From Dictyoglomus sp. NZ13-RE01 (GTDB taxonomy: Bacteria > Dictyoglomota > Dictyoglomia > Dictyoglomales > Dictyoglomaceae), in the NCBI GenBank assembly GCA_002878375.1, contig NIRF01000006.1, positions 31,069 to 95,068 on the forward strand: a stretch of DNA of 64,000 bases. The letters are read 5' to 3'. The notes under the pieces are model-generated. The model did not search any database. It was not told the DNA's origin and worked only from the letters and a program-made list of their open reading frames with translations. Position numbers and translations under genes: made by a program. Positions 17,118-26,671 of the stretch are shown here, in pieces. The first letter of the stretch is position 1; the number at the start of each line of letters is the position of its first letter.

Positions 17118-17516
17118 ATGGAAATTACATTAGATAAAAATATTATAGAAAGATTAAAAGAATTAAAGATAGCTATTCTCTATCTTTTTGATTCTTATGG
17201 CTCAGAAACACAGAAAGAGGATAGTGATATAGATCTTGGAATTGTTTTTGAAAATACTGAAGTTTTAAGAGATTCTTTAAAAATCTATGAAGAGTTATAT
17301 TTAATATTTAGCAAAATGTTCGATAGAGAAATAGATATTGTTTTTTTAGATAAAGCTCCATTAACTTTAAAATTTGAGGTAGTAGTAACAGGAAAAATAA
17401 TATACAGTATATCTGAAGAATTTGTATATGAGTATAAAGAGAGGATCATCAAAGAGTATATAGATTTTAAACCACTATTAGATGAACAAGATAGAGTTTT
17501 ATTGGAGAGATTATGA
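17118..17516 (+). CDS. mntA: MNT-type nucleotidyltransferase antitoxin (MntA)
   Basis: 132 residues. The minimal nucleotidyltransferase core shows SYGSETQKEDSDIDLGIVF (about 24-42), that is GS followed by SDxDL, and a third acidic residue in REIDIVFLDK (about 75). This is the MntA family, which in studied pairs AMPylates and silences the HEPN toxin HepT. There is no clear ribosome site before ATG 17118. The stop TGA overlaps an ATG at 17513, the expected start of hepT. Confidence 0.85.
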   Translation: MEITLDKNIIERLKELKIAILYLFDSYGSETQKEDSDIDLGIVFENTEVLRDSLKIYEELYLIFSKMFDREIDIVFLDKAPLTLKFEVVVTGKIIYSISEEFVYEYKERIIKEYIDFKPLLDEQDRVLLERL

Positions 17517-17570
17517 AAAGAAGTCCTTTAAATAGAGAAAGATATTAATAAGCTCTTCAAGTTTAAAAGT

Positions 17571-17939
17571 ATGTCCTTGGAAGAATTTAAAACAGACGAG
17601 AATTTTGCCATTGCAGAACACTATTTAAGAAGAGCTTTAGAAGCAGTTTTTGAAATAGGAAATCATATTTTATCAAGAATTCCGGGGATAAGAATATCTA
17701 CATATAAAGAAATAGCTTTAGCATTAGGAGAACAGAATATCATACCTAAGGAATTTGCCCAGGAAAAACTTTTAAAAATGGCTGGATATAGAAATAGATT
17801 GGTTCATTTTTATTCTGAAGTTTCAGTGGATGAGCTATATCAAATAATTCAAAATAATTTAACTGACTTTGAGGAGTTTTTAAAATATATAAAAAATATC
17901 TTAGAAAATCCCGAAAGTTTTAAGTTTACCATTCTTTAA
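17571..17939 (+). CDS. hepT: HEPN toxin HepT (DUF86), 5' end disrupted
   Basis: 122 residues from ATG 17571 with the HEPN RNase motif RNRLVHFY (RX4HXY, about 82-89), the active site of HepT mRNA nucleases. Normal family members begin with a PLxRE-type helix about 25 residues further upstream. Here that start exists as ATG 17513 (coupled to mntA, reading MKRSPLNRER) but in another frame that stops at 17546. The HEPN frame is open back to 17532 (IEKDINKLFKFKS). So the gene has a frameshift and probably a small deletion in helix 1. ATG 17571 has no ribosome site. The toxin is likely weakened or dead. Confidence 0.75.
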   Translation: MSLEEFKTDENFAIAEHYLRRALEAVFEIGNHILSRIPGIRISTYKEIALALGEQNIIPKEFAQEKLLKMAGYRNRLVHFYSEVSVDELYQIIQNNLTDFEEFLKYIKNILENPESFKFTIL

Positions 17940-18108
17940 CTACTTCTTTCAGACTTAGAAAAATTTTATTAGACTCTTCACTATTTAACCTTTCTGGGTG
18001 CCATTGGACTCCCAGCAGATATGGATGATCTTTATATTCAATTCCCTGATAGTGAGAACTATTTACTATTATTTCTTCTCTACCTATTCTTTCAACAATT
18101 CCACTCAT
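17926..18108 (-). pseudogene. Remnant of class I glutamine amidotransferase (peptidase C26-like)
   Basis: A 60-residue frame that keeps only the end of a PuuD/peptidase C26-type amidohydrolase: IIVNSSHYQ and LLGVQWHPE, the latter with the catalytic His and Glu. The nucleophile-elbow half is absent, and about 25 residues normally found between the two motifs are missing as well. The start overlaps the nadC stop by ATGA, and the 3' end overlaps hepT by 14 bases. Most likely a decayed gene trapped at the end of the nad operon. Confidence 0.6.
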
Positions 18109-18950
18109 TCTCCCTCTATTTCCAAACTTATATCTAGGCTTTTTACAGAATGGGTTAATTTCCCCATTGATATAAAGTTTATTCCTAAGGGAGCAATAAC
18201 TTTAATATCCTCTGGCTTTATATTTCCTGATACTTCAATTAATACCTTTCCATTAATAATTTCTACTGCCTTTTTAATAGTCTCAATATCCATATTATCT
18301 AACATAATAATATCTACTTTATTTTCTAAAGCTTCCCTTACTTGCTCTAAATTTTCTGTCTCCACCTCAATTTTGTAAAAAGGTGGTACCTTTTCTCTTA
18401 CCCTTCTTACAGCCTCTGTAATTCCCCCTGCAATCCTTATATGATTATCTTTTATTAAAACCATATCATATAAGGCAAACCTATGATTTTCCCCTCCCCC
18501 AACCTTTGCTGCATATTTCTCTAAGATACGAAGCATGGGTGTAGTTTTTCTTGTATCCAATATTTTTACATTATAAGGTTTAGCAAGGGAAACACAATAA
18601 TTAGTAAAGGTTGCAATTCCAGAAAGTCTTTGCAAAAAGTTTAAGGCAACTCTTTCCCCAGAAAGAATTGCTCTTGCCTTCCCGTATATCTCCGCTATGA
18701 TTTTCCCTCTTTCAACCCTCTCTCCATCTGAAACTTTCTGAGAAAAATTCACCTCTTCATCCAAGAACTTAAAAACTTCTTTTGCCACAGGAAGACCTGC
18801 TATAATTCCTTCTTCTTTTGCAATTATATAAGCCCTAATATTAAGATTTTCAGGGACAATACTATCAGTAGTTATATCAGAAAAACCAATATCTTCCTTT
18901 AATGCATTCTCAATTATTTCTCTTAAAAGATGGTGGGGAATTGACATCAC
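18105..18950 (-). CDS. nadC: Quinolinate phosphoribosyltransferase
   Basis: 281 residues. It joins quinolinate and PRPP to give nicotinate mononucleotide. Family motifs: EDIGFSDITTD (about 18), LNFLQRLSGIAT (about 105), LDTRKTTPMLRILEKYA (about 132), KVGGGENHR and LIKDNHI (about 150-175), and IMLDNM (about 215). The start is GTG 18950 or ATG 18947, inside the 3' end of nadB (41-base overlap) behind GAGGAGG. Third gene of nadABC. Confidence 0.96.
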   Translation of the reverse strand: MMSIPHHLLREIIENALKEDIGFSDITTDSIVPENLNIRAYIIAKEEGIIAGLPVAKEVFKFLDEEVNFSQKVSDGERVERGKIIAEIYGKARAILSGERVALNFLQRLSGIATFTNYCVSLAKPYNVKILDTRKTTPMLRILEKYAAKVGGGENHRFALYDMVLIKDNHIRIAGGITEAVRRVREKVPPFYKIEVETENLEQVREALENKVDIIMLDNMDIETIKKAVEIINGKVLIEVSGNIKPEDIKVIAPLGINFISMGKLTHSVKSLDISLEIEGE

Positions 18951-20487
18951 GAAATATTACCTCCTCTCCCTTTTGCCAAATTATATGCTTTCTCCATTCC
19001 TCTTTTGTTATGGGATAATCTATTCTAAAATGGGCACCTCTACTCTCCTCTCTTAAAAGGGCGGATTTTGCAGTAAGATAAGAGACCAGCACCATATTTT
19101 TTAATTCTAAAAACTCTCTATTTTTAATAAAAGTCCCTTCTAATTCTTTGTTCCATATCTCCAAAATCTTTACCGCATCTTTCAACCTTTTTTCTTCCCT
19201 TAAGATTCCTACATTGTTCCACATTAATTCTCTTAAATCTTTCTTTGTAAAGGAAATATTAGGGCTTTTTTCAATTAATTTTATAGATGTATTTATGTTA
19301 TTAGAGCTTAAATCTTGACTTATAGCAGTTATACATCTTTTTCCAAAAACTATACCCTCCAAAAGAGAATTACTGGCAAGCCTATTTGCTCCATGAAGTC
19401 CTGTACAAGCCACTTCTCCACATGCGTATAGATTCTTTATCCTTGTTCTTCCCCATTCATCGGTTTCTATTCCTCCCATTAGATAGTGGGCGGAAGGCTC
19501 TATAGGAATTAAATCTTTTGTAATATCATATCCGTATTGGTTACAAACCCTTAAAATGTTTGGAAATCTTCTTTTTATCTTGCTTTTACCTATAGGACGA
19601 AAATCCAAGAATATATCCTTTTCTGTTTCCAACATCTCTAAATAGATTGCTCTTGTAACTATATCCCTTGGTGCCAACTCTCCCTGAGGATGATAGTTTA
19701 GCATAAACCTTTCTCCATAGCCGTTTACCAATATTCCCCCTTCACCTCTTACTGCTTCAGAGATTAAAAATTTCTGAGGTAGGTTAACCTTCAAAGCGGT
19801 AGGATGGAACTGATAAAATTCAAGATCCATGATACTGGCATAGGCTCTATAAGCAATAGCTATACCATCTCCTGTAGAAGTTATAGGATTAGTAGTATAG
19901 GGATAAATCTGTCCTGCCCCTCCTGTGGCCAGAATTACATATTTGGCATAGACTAATTCCACTTCATCCTTCTCATTTAAAAATATTCCACCAATTGCTT
20001 TATCGTTATCCAAAACAAGATCTATTAAAAAATATTTTTCAAAAATGGAAATATTGGATTTTTCTTTTATGATAGAAATGAGTGTTTTTGCAAGCTCAAG
20101 CCCTGTAGAGTCTCCACGAGCATGAATTATCCTTCTCCTACTATGGGCTGCCTCTTTTGTAAATTCCAATCCGTTTACTCTATCAAATTTTACTCCTGCG
20201 GATATTAGGTCCTTTATCCTTTCAATACCTTCCTCTACTACTATTTTAACTATATTCTCTTCATTAAGTCCTGCACCTGCATTAATTGTATCCTCAAAAT
20301 GAAGTTCCGGAGAATCATCATTATTTAAGGCAACCGCAATACCACCTTGGGCATAATAGGTACTACTCTCCTCTAAATTACCCTTTGTAAATAATCCTAC
20401 TTTTAAGTTAGCAGGAGAATAAAAAGCAGAAATTAAGCCTGCTACACCACTTCCAATTATAATAACATCAAAATCTCTTTCTCTCAT
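18910..20487 (-). CDS. nadB: L-aspartate oxidase
   Basis: 525 residues of a fumarate reductase-like flavoprotein that makes iminoaspartate. FAD-binding IIGSGVAGLISAF is at about residue 10, STYYAQGGIA at about 42, HSRRRIIHARGDSTG (active-site region) at about 115, and SAHYLMGGIETD with GLHGANRLASNSLLEG at about 335-385. In an anaerobe fumarate is the probable electron acceptor. It overlaps nadA by 4 bases and nadC by 41. Confidence 0.96.
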   Translation of the reverse strand: MRERDFDVIIIGSGVAGLISAFYSPANLKVGLFTKGNLEESSTYYAQGGIAVALNNDDSPELHFEDTINAGAGLNEENIVKIVVEEGIERIKDLISAGVKFDRVNGLEFTKEAAHSRRRIIHARGDSTGLELAKTLISIIKEKSNISIFEKYFLIDLVLDNDKAIGGIFLNEKDEVELVYAKYVILATGGAGQIYPYTTNPITSTGDGIAIAYRAYASIMDLEFYQFHPTALKVNLPQKFLISEAVRGEGGILVNGYGERFMLNYHPQGELAPRDIVTRAIYLEMLETEKDIFLDFRPIGKSKIKRRFPNILRVCNQYGYDITKDLIPIEPSAHYLMGGIETDEWGRTRIKNLYACGEVACTGLHGANRLASNSLLEGIVFGKRCITAISQDLSSNNINTSIKLIEKSPNISFTKKDLRELMWNNVGILREEKRLKDAVKILEIWNKELEGTFIKNREFLELKNMVLVSYLTAKSALLREESRGAHFRIDYPITKEEWRKHIIWQKGEEVIFRDVNSPPSFKRNN

Positions 20488-21380
20488 AAGGCTAACATTT
20501 TTTCAATAGCCCTATAAGCTTTCGATCTTATAGGTTCTTCCACTTTAACAATAGGCTTTAAATCTTCTAATGCCCATAAAATTTTTTCTAAGGTTATCTT
20601 CTTCATATTAGGGCAAACAGCTAAAGAAGATGCAGGATAGAAAATTTTATCTGGAGCTTCTTTTCTCAACCTATGAAGAATTCCCATTTCGGTCCCAATT
20701 ATGTATTCTTTATTGTTATCTTCCTTTACAAACTTAATAATACCACTGGTACTGGCTATTTTATCCGCCATATCCAAAACTTCCTTTCTACACTCAGGAT
20801 GCACAACCACTTTTGCATTTTTATATTTATTTTTCATAATTTCAATATCTTGAGGTAGGATTCTTTGATGCGTAGGACAAAATCCATTCCAAATATACAT
20901 CTTCTTATTTACATGTTTACTAACATAATATCCCAAATTTCGATCAGGTACAAAAATAACCTCATCGGAAGGAACCTTTTCCACTACAGAGATAGCATTT
21001 GCAGAGGTACAACAATAATCACTTTCCGCCTTTACCTCTGCAGAAGTATTAACATATGCAACCACTAAGGCATTTGGATATTTTTCCCTGAGCTTCTTTA
21101 TATCCTCTGAGGTAATCATATTCGCTAAAGGACATCCTGCATTAATATCTGGTAAAATAATTGTCTTTTCTGGTGCTAAAATACTTGCAGTTTCAGCCAT
21201 AAAGTGCACACCACAAAAAACTATTACCTCTTCTTTTACTTCTTTAGCGATACGAGAAAGTTCTAAAGAATCCCCTACAAAATCTGCAATATCCTGAACT
21301 TCAGGAAGCTGATAATTATGGGCTAATATTATTGCATTCCTTTCCTTCTTTAATTTTCTTATTCTCTCTACTATATCCAT
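20484..21380 (-). CDS. nadA: Quinolinate synthase
   Basis: About 298 residues. Condenses iminoaspartate with dihydroxyacetone phosphate on a [4Fe-4S] cluster. Cluster Cys candidates are in FCGVHFMAETA, DYCCTSANA and VCPNMKKITL. ILAHNYQLPEVQDIADFVGDS opens the first domain. I choose ATG 21380, not GTG 21389, because GAGG lies 10 bases before the ATG but only 1 base from the GTG. Upstream is TTGACA (21439-21444)-N18-TAAGCT with a small ACAC-TTT-GTGT repeat at the -35 edge that could be an operator. Confidence 0.95.
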   Translation of the reverse strand: MDIVERIRKLKKERNAIILAHNYQLPEVQDIADFVGDSLELSRIAKEVKEEVIVFCGVHFMAETASILAPEKTIILPDINAGCPLANMITSEDIKKLREKYPNALVVAYVNTSAEVKAESDYCCTSANAISVVEKVPSDEVIFVPDRNLGYYVSKHVNKKMYIWNGFCPTHQRILPQDIEIMKNKYKNAKVVVHPECRKEVLDMADKIASTSGIIKFVKEDNNKEYIIGTEMGILHRLRKEAPDKIFYPASSLAVCPNMKKITLEKILWALEDLKPIVKVEEPIRSKAYRAIEKMLAL

Positions 21381-21521
21381 TTCCACCACACCTCAAAATG
21401 AAATTATTTTTTAAAGCTTATCCTAAAAATACACTTTGTGTCAAATGGTAATAAAACTTTCTTTTTAGGTTGAATTTTATCCTATAATTGGCTATATTTT
21501 TTAGAAAAGGAGGTAAAAATT

Positions 21522-22241
21522 ATGAGAAATATAGTAACTATCTGGAATGAGTTTAGGCATGAAAAATTGCATGAAGAAACGAAAAGAATCTATCCATCTG
21601 GCATCCACAACATAATTGCAGAATTTACAAAAAAAGAAGGCTTTAAAGTAAAAACTGCGACCTTAGACGAGCCTGATCATGGTCTCTCCGACGAAGTTTT
21701 AAATTCTACGGGAGTGCTTGTTTGGTGGAGCCATATGGCAAATGAAGAGGTAAGAGACGATATAGTAGAAAAAATTCACAAAAGGATATTAGAAGGAATG
21801 GGATTTATTGCACTGCATTCTTCTCACCTCTCCAAAATATTTAAAAAACTTATGGGGACAAGTTGTAGGCTAAAATGGAGAGAAGAGGGTGAAAAAGAAA
21901 GAGTATGGGTGGTAGAGCCAGGACATCCTATTGCAGAGGGGCTACCTGAATATTTTGAGATTCCACATTCAGAAATGTATGGAGAAAGATTTGATATTCC
22001 AAGACCTGATGAATTAGTTTTTATCAGCTGGTTTAAAGGTGGGGAAGTTTTTAGAAGTGGTATGTGTTTCTATAGAGGAAATGGAAGAATTTTTTACTTT
22101 AGTCCTGGGCATGAAACTTATCCCATCTATTATCAAGAAGAGGTACAAAAAGTTATATGCAATGCAGTTAGGTGGGCTATGCCAAGAAAGGAGGTGAAAG
22201 TTACCTTTGGAAATGTAAAACCCTTAGAAAAATGGGAATAA
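21522..22241 (+). CDS. ThuA-like (trehalose-utilisation) domain protein
   Basis: 239 residues of a glutamine-amidotransferase-like fold of the ThuA family. Visible: [13 protein letters not shown] opening, a [13 protein letters not shown] strand-loop (about 65), [13 protein letters not shown] (about 98), [28 protein letters not shown] (split by context, about 138) and [14 protein letters not shown] (about 190). The family is linked to sugar catabolism, sometimes as a 3-keto-glucoside handling protein, but its reaction is not settled. AAGGAGG precedes ATG 21522. The next gene, a GH130 phosphorylase, follows within 33 bases, so a shared glycan role is likely. Confidence 0.85.
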   Translation: MRNIVTIWNEFRHEKLHEETKRIYPSGIHNIIAEFTKKEGFKVKTATLDEPDHGLSDEVLNSTGVLVWWSHMANEEVRDDIVEKIHKRILEGMGFIALHSSHLSKIFKKLMGTSCRLKWREEGEKERVWVVEPGHPIAEGLPEYFEIPHSEMYGERFDIPRPDELVFISWFKGGEVFRSGMCFYRGNGRIFYFSPGHETYPIYYQEEVQKVICNAVRWAMPRKEVKVTFGNVKPLEKWE

Positions 22242-22273
22242 ATATCTAAAATTTTTAAATGAGAGGTGAAAAG

Positions 22274-23272
22274 ATGGGAATAAAGATTTATACAGAACCT
22301 ATTCCAAATTTACCATGGGAAGACAAGCCTAAAGACTGTAAAGACGTAATTTGGCGCTATTCTAAAAATCCTATAATTAAAAGAAATCATATAAAAAGAT
22401 CCAACAGCATATTTAATAGTGCGGTTGTAAAATTTGGAGATAAATTTGCAGGAGTATTTAGGGTAGATGACAAAAGTAGAGCCATGAATATTCATAGAGG
22501 ATTTAGCAATGATGGATTAAACTGGCAAATTGATGAGGAGCCTATAAATTTCATTCAAAAAACCAGAGATCCTCTGATAAGTCAGTATAAATATGATCCA
22601 AGAGTAACAAAAATAGAAGATACTTATTGGATAACTTGGTGTAATGGATACTATGGTCCCACTATAGGAGTAGGTTATACTTATGATTTCCAAGAATTCT
22701 ATCAGATTGAGAATGCCTTCTTACCGTATAACAGAAATGGGGTTTTATTCCCAAGAAAAATTAATGGAAAATACGCCATGTTAAGTAGACCATCCGATCA
22801 AGGACATACCGCTTTTGGAGATATCTTTTATAGTGAAAGTCCTGATATGATTCATTGGGGCTGTCATAGGCATGTAATGTCCGCAGGGCACCAGTATTCA
22901 GGATGGCAATCTCTAAAGATAGGAGCAGGACCAACACCCATTGAAACCAGTGAAGGTTGGCTTCTCATATATCATGGTGTACTTCTATCCTGTAATGGAT
23001 ATGTATACAGCTTTGGAGCTGCCCTTCTTGATTTAGAAAAGCCATGGATAGTAAAGTATAGAGCAAGAGAATATTTGTTATCACCTCAAGAATATTATGA
23101 GTGCGTAGGAGATGTACCTAATGTAGCATTCCCTTGTGCAGCTTTAGTAGACTCAGAAACAGGAAGAATGGCAATATATTATGGAGGAGCGGACACAGTG
23201 GTTGCAGTAGCCTTTGGATATGTGCAGGATATTATAGACCATCTAAAGGATACAGGAATAAAATATACATAA
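22274..23272 (+). CDS. GH130 glycoside phosphorylase (mannoside type)
   Basis: 332 residues. A five-bladed beta-propeller of family GH130, which phosphorolyses beta-1,2- or beta-1,4-mannosides to mannose 1-phosphate. [20 protein letters not shown] contains the family's catalytic Asp region, and phosphate-binding Arg/His candidates lie in [14 protein letters not shown] and [14 protein letters not shown] 6 bases upstream sets ATG 22274 as the start, rather than the ATG at 22259. With ThuA it forms a small operon ending in a hairpin terminator. Linkage specificity cannot be read from the sequence. Confidence 0.9.
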   Translation: MGIKIYTEPIPNLPWEDKPKDCKDVIWRYSKNPIIKRNHIKRSNSIFNSAVVKFGDKFAGVFRVDDKSRAMNIHRGFSNDGLNWQIDEEPINFIQKTRDPLISQYKYDPRVTKIEDTYWITWCNGYYGPTIGVGYTYDFQEFYQIENAFLPYNRNGVLFPRKINGKYAMLSRPSDQGHTAFGDIFYSESPDMIHWGCHRHVMSAGHQYSGWQSLKIGAGPTPIETSEGWLLIYHGVLLSCNGYVYSFGAALLDLEKPWIVKYRAREYLLSPQEYYECVGDVPNVAFPCAALVDSETGRMAIYYGGADTVVAVAFGYVQDIIDHLKDTGIKYT

Positions 23273-23279
23273 AGATTAA

Positions 23280-23303
23280 GGGGGGATAGAAACTTATCCC
23301 CCC
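23280..23303. terminator. Bidirectional terminator between GH130 and DUF4129 genes
   Basis: GGGGGGATA / TATCCCCCC with loop GAAACT, between two convergent genes. Confidence 0.75.
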
Positions 23304-23304
23304 A

Positions 23305-24546
23305 TCATATTATTTTCTTAATCATGTCTATAAACTCTTTAACAGATTTTTTGTCAATATCATAATGAGAATACCTTGCCCTTATATAGATCTCTCTTAT
23401 TCTCCTTAAAAGATCTACATTAAAAATTCCCAATGTTTTTTGGTAAACATCCAAACTTGTATCACTTGGCTCAAGAATTATTCCCTTCTCCTTAGAAGCC
23501 ATCAAATATTTCTTATAATATTCTCTAATCCTCTCCTTATCGGTAATTCTCCTAAATATTTTCTTTAAAGGATTCTCTAATTTAGGAAGAACGAATTCTT
23601 TCTCCTCCTCATATTCCTCTCTATCCCTTTCTGTAGAGAAAGAATAACTCCTAATTAACCTGTATATAATAATAAAAGCTAAAAGGATTAGAATAGATAC
23701 CAATATCTTTAAAGTTGTTGGATTTTCTAAAAAGGCAAAAACATCTCTACTTTCTCTCGGATTTAATATCCTCATTGTGTTTTTTATATTCCAATTTTGA
23801 AGAAATCTTTGTTCTCCTGCGGAGTAAATCCCCCTCTCACTTAAAAAAGAGGAAAATATTCTGAAGAGCGCCCTTATTAATAACCCTATTGGAAAGAGGA
23901 GGATTACTGCAAAAGCTGCAATAGCGTATCCTATTCCTAAGTATATATAATAGATTAGCTTAAAAAGAAGAGATCTTATCATAGGAAAACTTAAAAACAC
24001 TGCAATTCCAATAGTTATTAATAAATCCCTCAAATTTAGCTTTTCTATTTCTTTTTCTTCTTTATTGTATTCTAAAAATCTTAGGGTTCTTAAAAGATAA
24101 ATGGATGAAATTAAAGATAAGATGTAGTATGGTAGCATCAGTTCATCAATATTTATAGGAAGCTTATAAATATAGATAAGTATGAAGGAGACGAAAACTG
24201 TAAATATGATTATAAATAGAGATCTCTTAAACTCCTCCTCAATCTTCCCATATCTCAATTTAAAAGTCTTAATCCCATAATTTCTAAATACAAATAAAAA
24301 AAGAAAGATTACAACCACATAATCAAAGGGATTTTTTAAAAATAATAAGGGTAATAGAAGAAGAAAAATAGTGTAAGGGAAAATATTTCTTCCCCTTAAA
24401 ACATAAGAGACTATGCTAATTAGAAGGAACCAAAGAAAAATTAATTCATTTATGCCTGTATCTTTTACGAAAATGCTAAGGAAAAATCCCAAAAATCCAA
24501 AGATAAAGGATAAATCTTTTATGATTTTTATAATATTAAGCTTCAT
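23305..24546 (-). CDS. Membrane protein with C-terminal DUF4129 domain
   Basis: 413 residues. The first half has about eight hydrophobic segments, two more follow around 190-225, and one near 285. The cytoplasmic C-terminus (about 300-413) contains the DUF4129 pattern: IREYYKKYLMASKEKGIILEPSDTSLDVYQ, here noted only in part, then RARYSHYDI. It overlaps the DUF58 gene by 11 bases and completes a moxR-DUF58-DUF4129 operon. Such operons often also carry transglutaminase genes; none is seen here. The role, perhaps envelope-protein maturation, is inferred from other bacteria. Confidence 0.75.
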   Translation of the reverse strand: MKLNIIKIIKDLSFIFGFLGFFLSIFVKDTGINELIFLWFLLISIVSYVLRGRNIFPYTIFLLLLPLLFLKNPFDYVVVIFLFLFVFRNYGIKTFKLRYGKIEEEFKRSLFIIIFTVFVSFILIYIYKLPINIDELMLPYYILSLISSIYLLRTLRFLEYNKEEKEIEKLNLRDLLITIGIAVFLSFPMIRSLLFKLIYYIYLGIGYAIAAFAVILLFPIGLLIRALFRIFSSFLSERGIYSAGEQRFLQNWNIKNTMRILNPRESRDVFAFLENPTTLKILVSILILLAFIIIYRLIRSYSFSTERDREEYEEEKEFVLPKLENPLKKIFRRITDKERIREYYKKYLMASKEKGIILEPSDTSLDVYQKTLGIFNVDLLRRIREIYIRARYSHYDIDKKSVKEFIDMIKKII

Positions 24547-25660
24547 AGACCCCTCTCCAAAGATATCTTAATATATTATTGGATATATGATTAATATTTT
24601 GGGGGTCAAAGGTAATTAGTATAACCTCTGTAAGTTCTGTCTTCAAAGAATTTATATAAGGTATATAAGAATCTAAAATTTTGGGAGTTATTATGACATA
24701 TGTTGAAAAAAGAAGATGCTTTTTATTAAGGCTTTCGATGAGCTCCTCAAAGGACATACTGATAGAATAGGAAACTCTTCCCAAATGCTCCAAAAGATTT
24801 TTTAAATGGTAATCAGAATTTCCAGGTGGTATAAAGATCTCTCTTGCAGGAAAACCATAAAGTATGGAGTTTGTCATTAATCCATAAGGTATATTTTCTT
24901 CCTCAAACCTTTCTGCACAGCTTCTCGCACAAGAGATGGCTTTTTCTATTTTCTCCTCATCTATACTTCTCCAATGGGGCTTAAAGGTTTCAATGTTCAA
25001 TATGATTAAGGATGTATTCTCTACAGTATAATCAAAATTCTTAACCATAAGCCTATTATGCTTTAATGAAAGGGGCCAATGAATAGTTTTTGCAGGTTCC
25101 TGTCCAGTATACTCTCTAACTCCAATTATCATGGTTGGATCCTCTATAATCCATCTCCTTACAGAAAGATTACCATTATAGCTTCCGTAAGGAATTATAT
25201 CCTTCTCCAAGGAAAGTCTCCTGGGAAGTACAACTATTTCCTGATCAAGTCTTAAACTTTTTACAACCACATTAAGACCTAAAAAGTCTCCACTTATCAA
25301 AGTTACATCCCCAAATATATATCTTCCTCTTTTATTGCAATAGGCAGAATATATCCTTTTTACCTTCTGATAAGATAACAAAAATAATGAAATAGTATGG
25401 TATAGGAAGTCAGGCGTTTTTAATTTTCTGACCTTAAACTTATAATCTAAAGCGGATGGCAATCTTTCCTCTATCTGGAAAAAAGTAACAGGGAAAAATT
25501 TTCTATTTTCTACTGTTGTTATTAACTTAAACTCTTCTCCAATTTCTAATACTTTTTTGGAAATTTCTCGAGAATAATATATATTTTTAAATATGTATTT
25601 CTTTGATAATTGATTAATAAGTATACCTAAGAAGAGAAGAAAAAAGAAAAGATAAGTCAT
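24536..25660 (-). CDS. DUF58 protein
   Basis: 374 residues: one or two N-terminal membrane segments, then an extracytoplasmic-like region and the DUF58 core with GVREYTGQEPAKTIHWPLSLKHN (about 175; typical form RxYxxGDxxRxIhW). A von Willebrand-like domain then begins LIILNIETF. It follows moxR by 3 bases. DUF58 proteins work with MoxR AAA+ ATPases, probably as a metal-ion-dependent adhesion-type partner. Confidence 0.85.
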   Translation of the reverse strand: MTYLFFFLLFLGILINQLSKKYIFKNIYYSREISKKVLEIGEEFKLITTVENRKFFPVTFFQIEERLPSALDYKFKVRKLKTPDFLYHTISLFLLSYQKVKRIYSAYCNKRGRYIFGDVTLISGDFLGLNVVVKSLRLDQEIVVLPRRLSLEKDIIPYGSYNGNLSVRRWIIEDPTMIIGVREYTGQEPAKTIHWPLSLKHNRLMVKNFDYTVENTSLIILNIETFKPHWRSIDEEKIEKAISCARSCAERFEEENIPYGLMTNSILYGFPAREIFIPPGNSDYHLKNLLEHLGRVSYSISMSFEELIESLNKKHLLFSTYVIITPKILDSYIPYINSLKTELTEVILITFDPQNINHISNNILRYLWRGVYEA

Positions 25661-25663
25661 TTT

Positions 25664-26608
25664 TTAATCTACCTCTTCAAGAGGAACTTTAATGTTTTCT
25701 AATAAATTTCTAACAAAAGCATATATATCCTTACTTTTTGTCCCCATAGTTATAATTCTATGATTTAGTACATAGGGAGCCAAGATTTTAATATCCTCAG
25801 GTATCACATAATCTCTTCCCCTAAAGCCTGCATAAACCTGACTTGCTTTAAAAAGGGCAATAGTTCCTCTTGGACTTACTCCTAATTGTATGTTAGGATT
25901 CTTTCTTGTCTCCTCTACAATATCTAACAGATAATCCATAACCGAAGAAGACATTTTTATATTTGGGAAATTACTCTTAACGTATTCTATCTCCTCAGGA
26001 AAAACAACCTGTTCAACATCCTTTAATATATCCACTTTTTTATTTCTCTCAACTATCTCAATCTCTTCTTCTCTTTTTGGATATCCTATTCTAATTCGCA
26101 TGAAAAATCTATCTAACTGAGCTTCAGGAAGAGGAAAGGTACCAAAGGACTCTACAGGGTTTTGGGTAGCAAGCACCATGAAGGGTTCAGGAAGTCTTCT
26201 TGTTACCCCATCTACAGTAACCTGTCTTTCCTCCATAGCTTCTAATAAGGCGGATTGGGTTCTTGGCGTTGCTCTATTTATTTCATCCGCCAATATAATA
26301 TTTGCAAAGAGAGGTCCTGGCTTGAATTCAAAGTCACTAATTTTTTGGTTATAAAAATTGATGCCAGTAAGATCAGAAGGAAGTAAGTCAGGAGTAAACT
26401 GAATTCTCTTAAAACTTCCGCCAATAGTTTTAGCAAAGGTTTTTACCATTAGAGTTTTACCAAGACCAGGCACATCCTCCAATAGAACATGTCCCCCACA
26501 AATAAAAGAGATTAAAATTAATTCTACGACATCCTCTTTACCTACAATAACTTTTCCCACATTTTCTATTACTTTTTCTCTAAGTTTAATAAATTTTTCT
26601 AAATCCAT
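25664..26608 (-). CDS. moxR: MoxR-type AAA+ ATPase
   Basis: About 314 residues. Walker A LLEDVPGLGKTLMVK (about 38), Walker B NIILADEINRATPRTQSALLEAM (in part, about 105), sensor 1 MVLATQNPVE (about 145), arginine-finger region EAQLDRFFMRI (about 160) and the C-terminal lid. The start ATG 26608 has AGAGGTG 8 bases upstream; GTG 26617 lies inside that site. First gene of the moxR-DUF58-DUF4129 run. Chaperone-like roles are known for the family. Confidence 0.93.
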   Translation of the reverse strand: MDLEKFIKLREKVIENVGKVIVGKEDVVELILISFICGGHVLLEDVPGLGKTLMVKTFAKTIGGSFKRIQFTPDLLPSDLTGINFYNQKISDFEFKPGPLFANIILADEINRATPRTQSALLEAMEERQVTVDGVTRRLPEPFMVLATQNPVESFGTFPLPEAQLDRFFMRIRIGYPKREEEIEIVERNKKVDILKDVEQVVFPEEIEYVKSNFPNIKMSSSVMDYLLDIVEETRKNPNIQLGVSPRGTIALFKASQVYAGFRGRDYVIPEDIKILAPYVLNHRIITMGTKSKDIYAFVRNLLENIKVPLEEVD

Positions 26609-26633
26609 TTTATACACCTCTTACAAAAAAATT

Positions 26634-26661
26634 AGGGGATAGAGAAAAAGCTCTATCCCCT
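26634..26661 (-). terminator. Terminator of por operon
   Basis: AGGGGATAGAG / CTCTATCCCCT stem with loop AAAAAG, followed on the minus strand by a T-rich stretch, directly after porB and before moxR. Confidence 0.85.
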
Positions 26662-26671
26662 TCTCAAAGAG

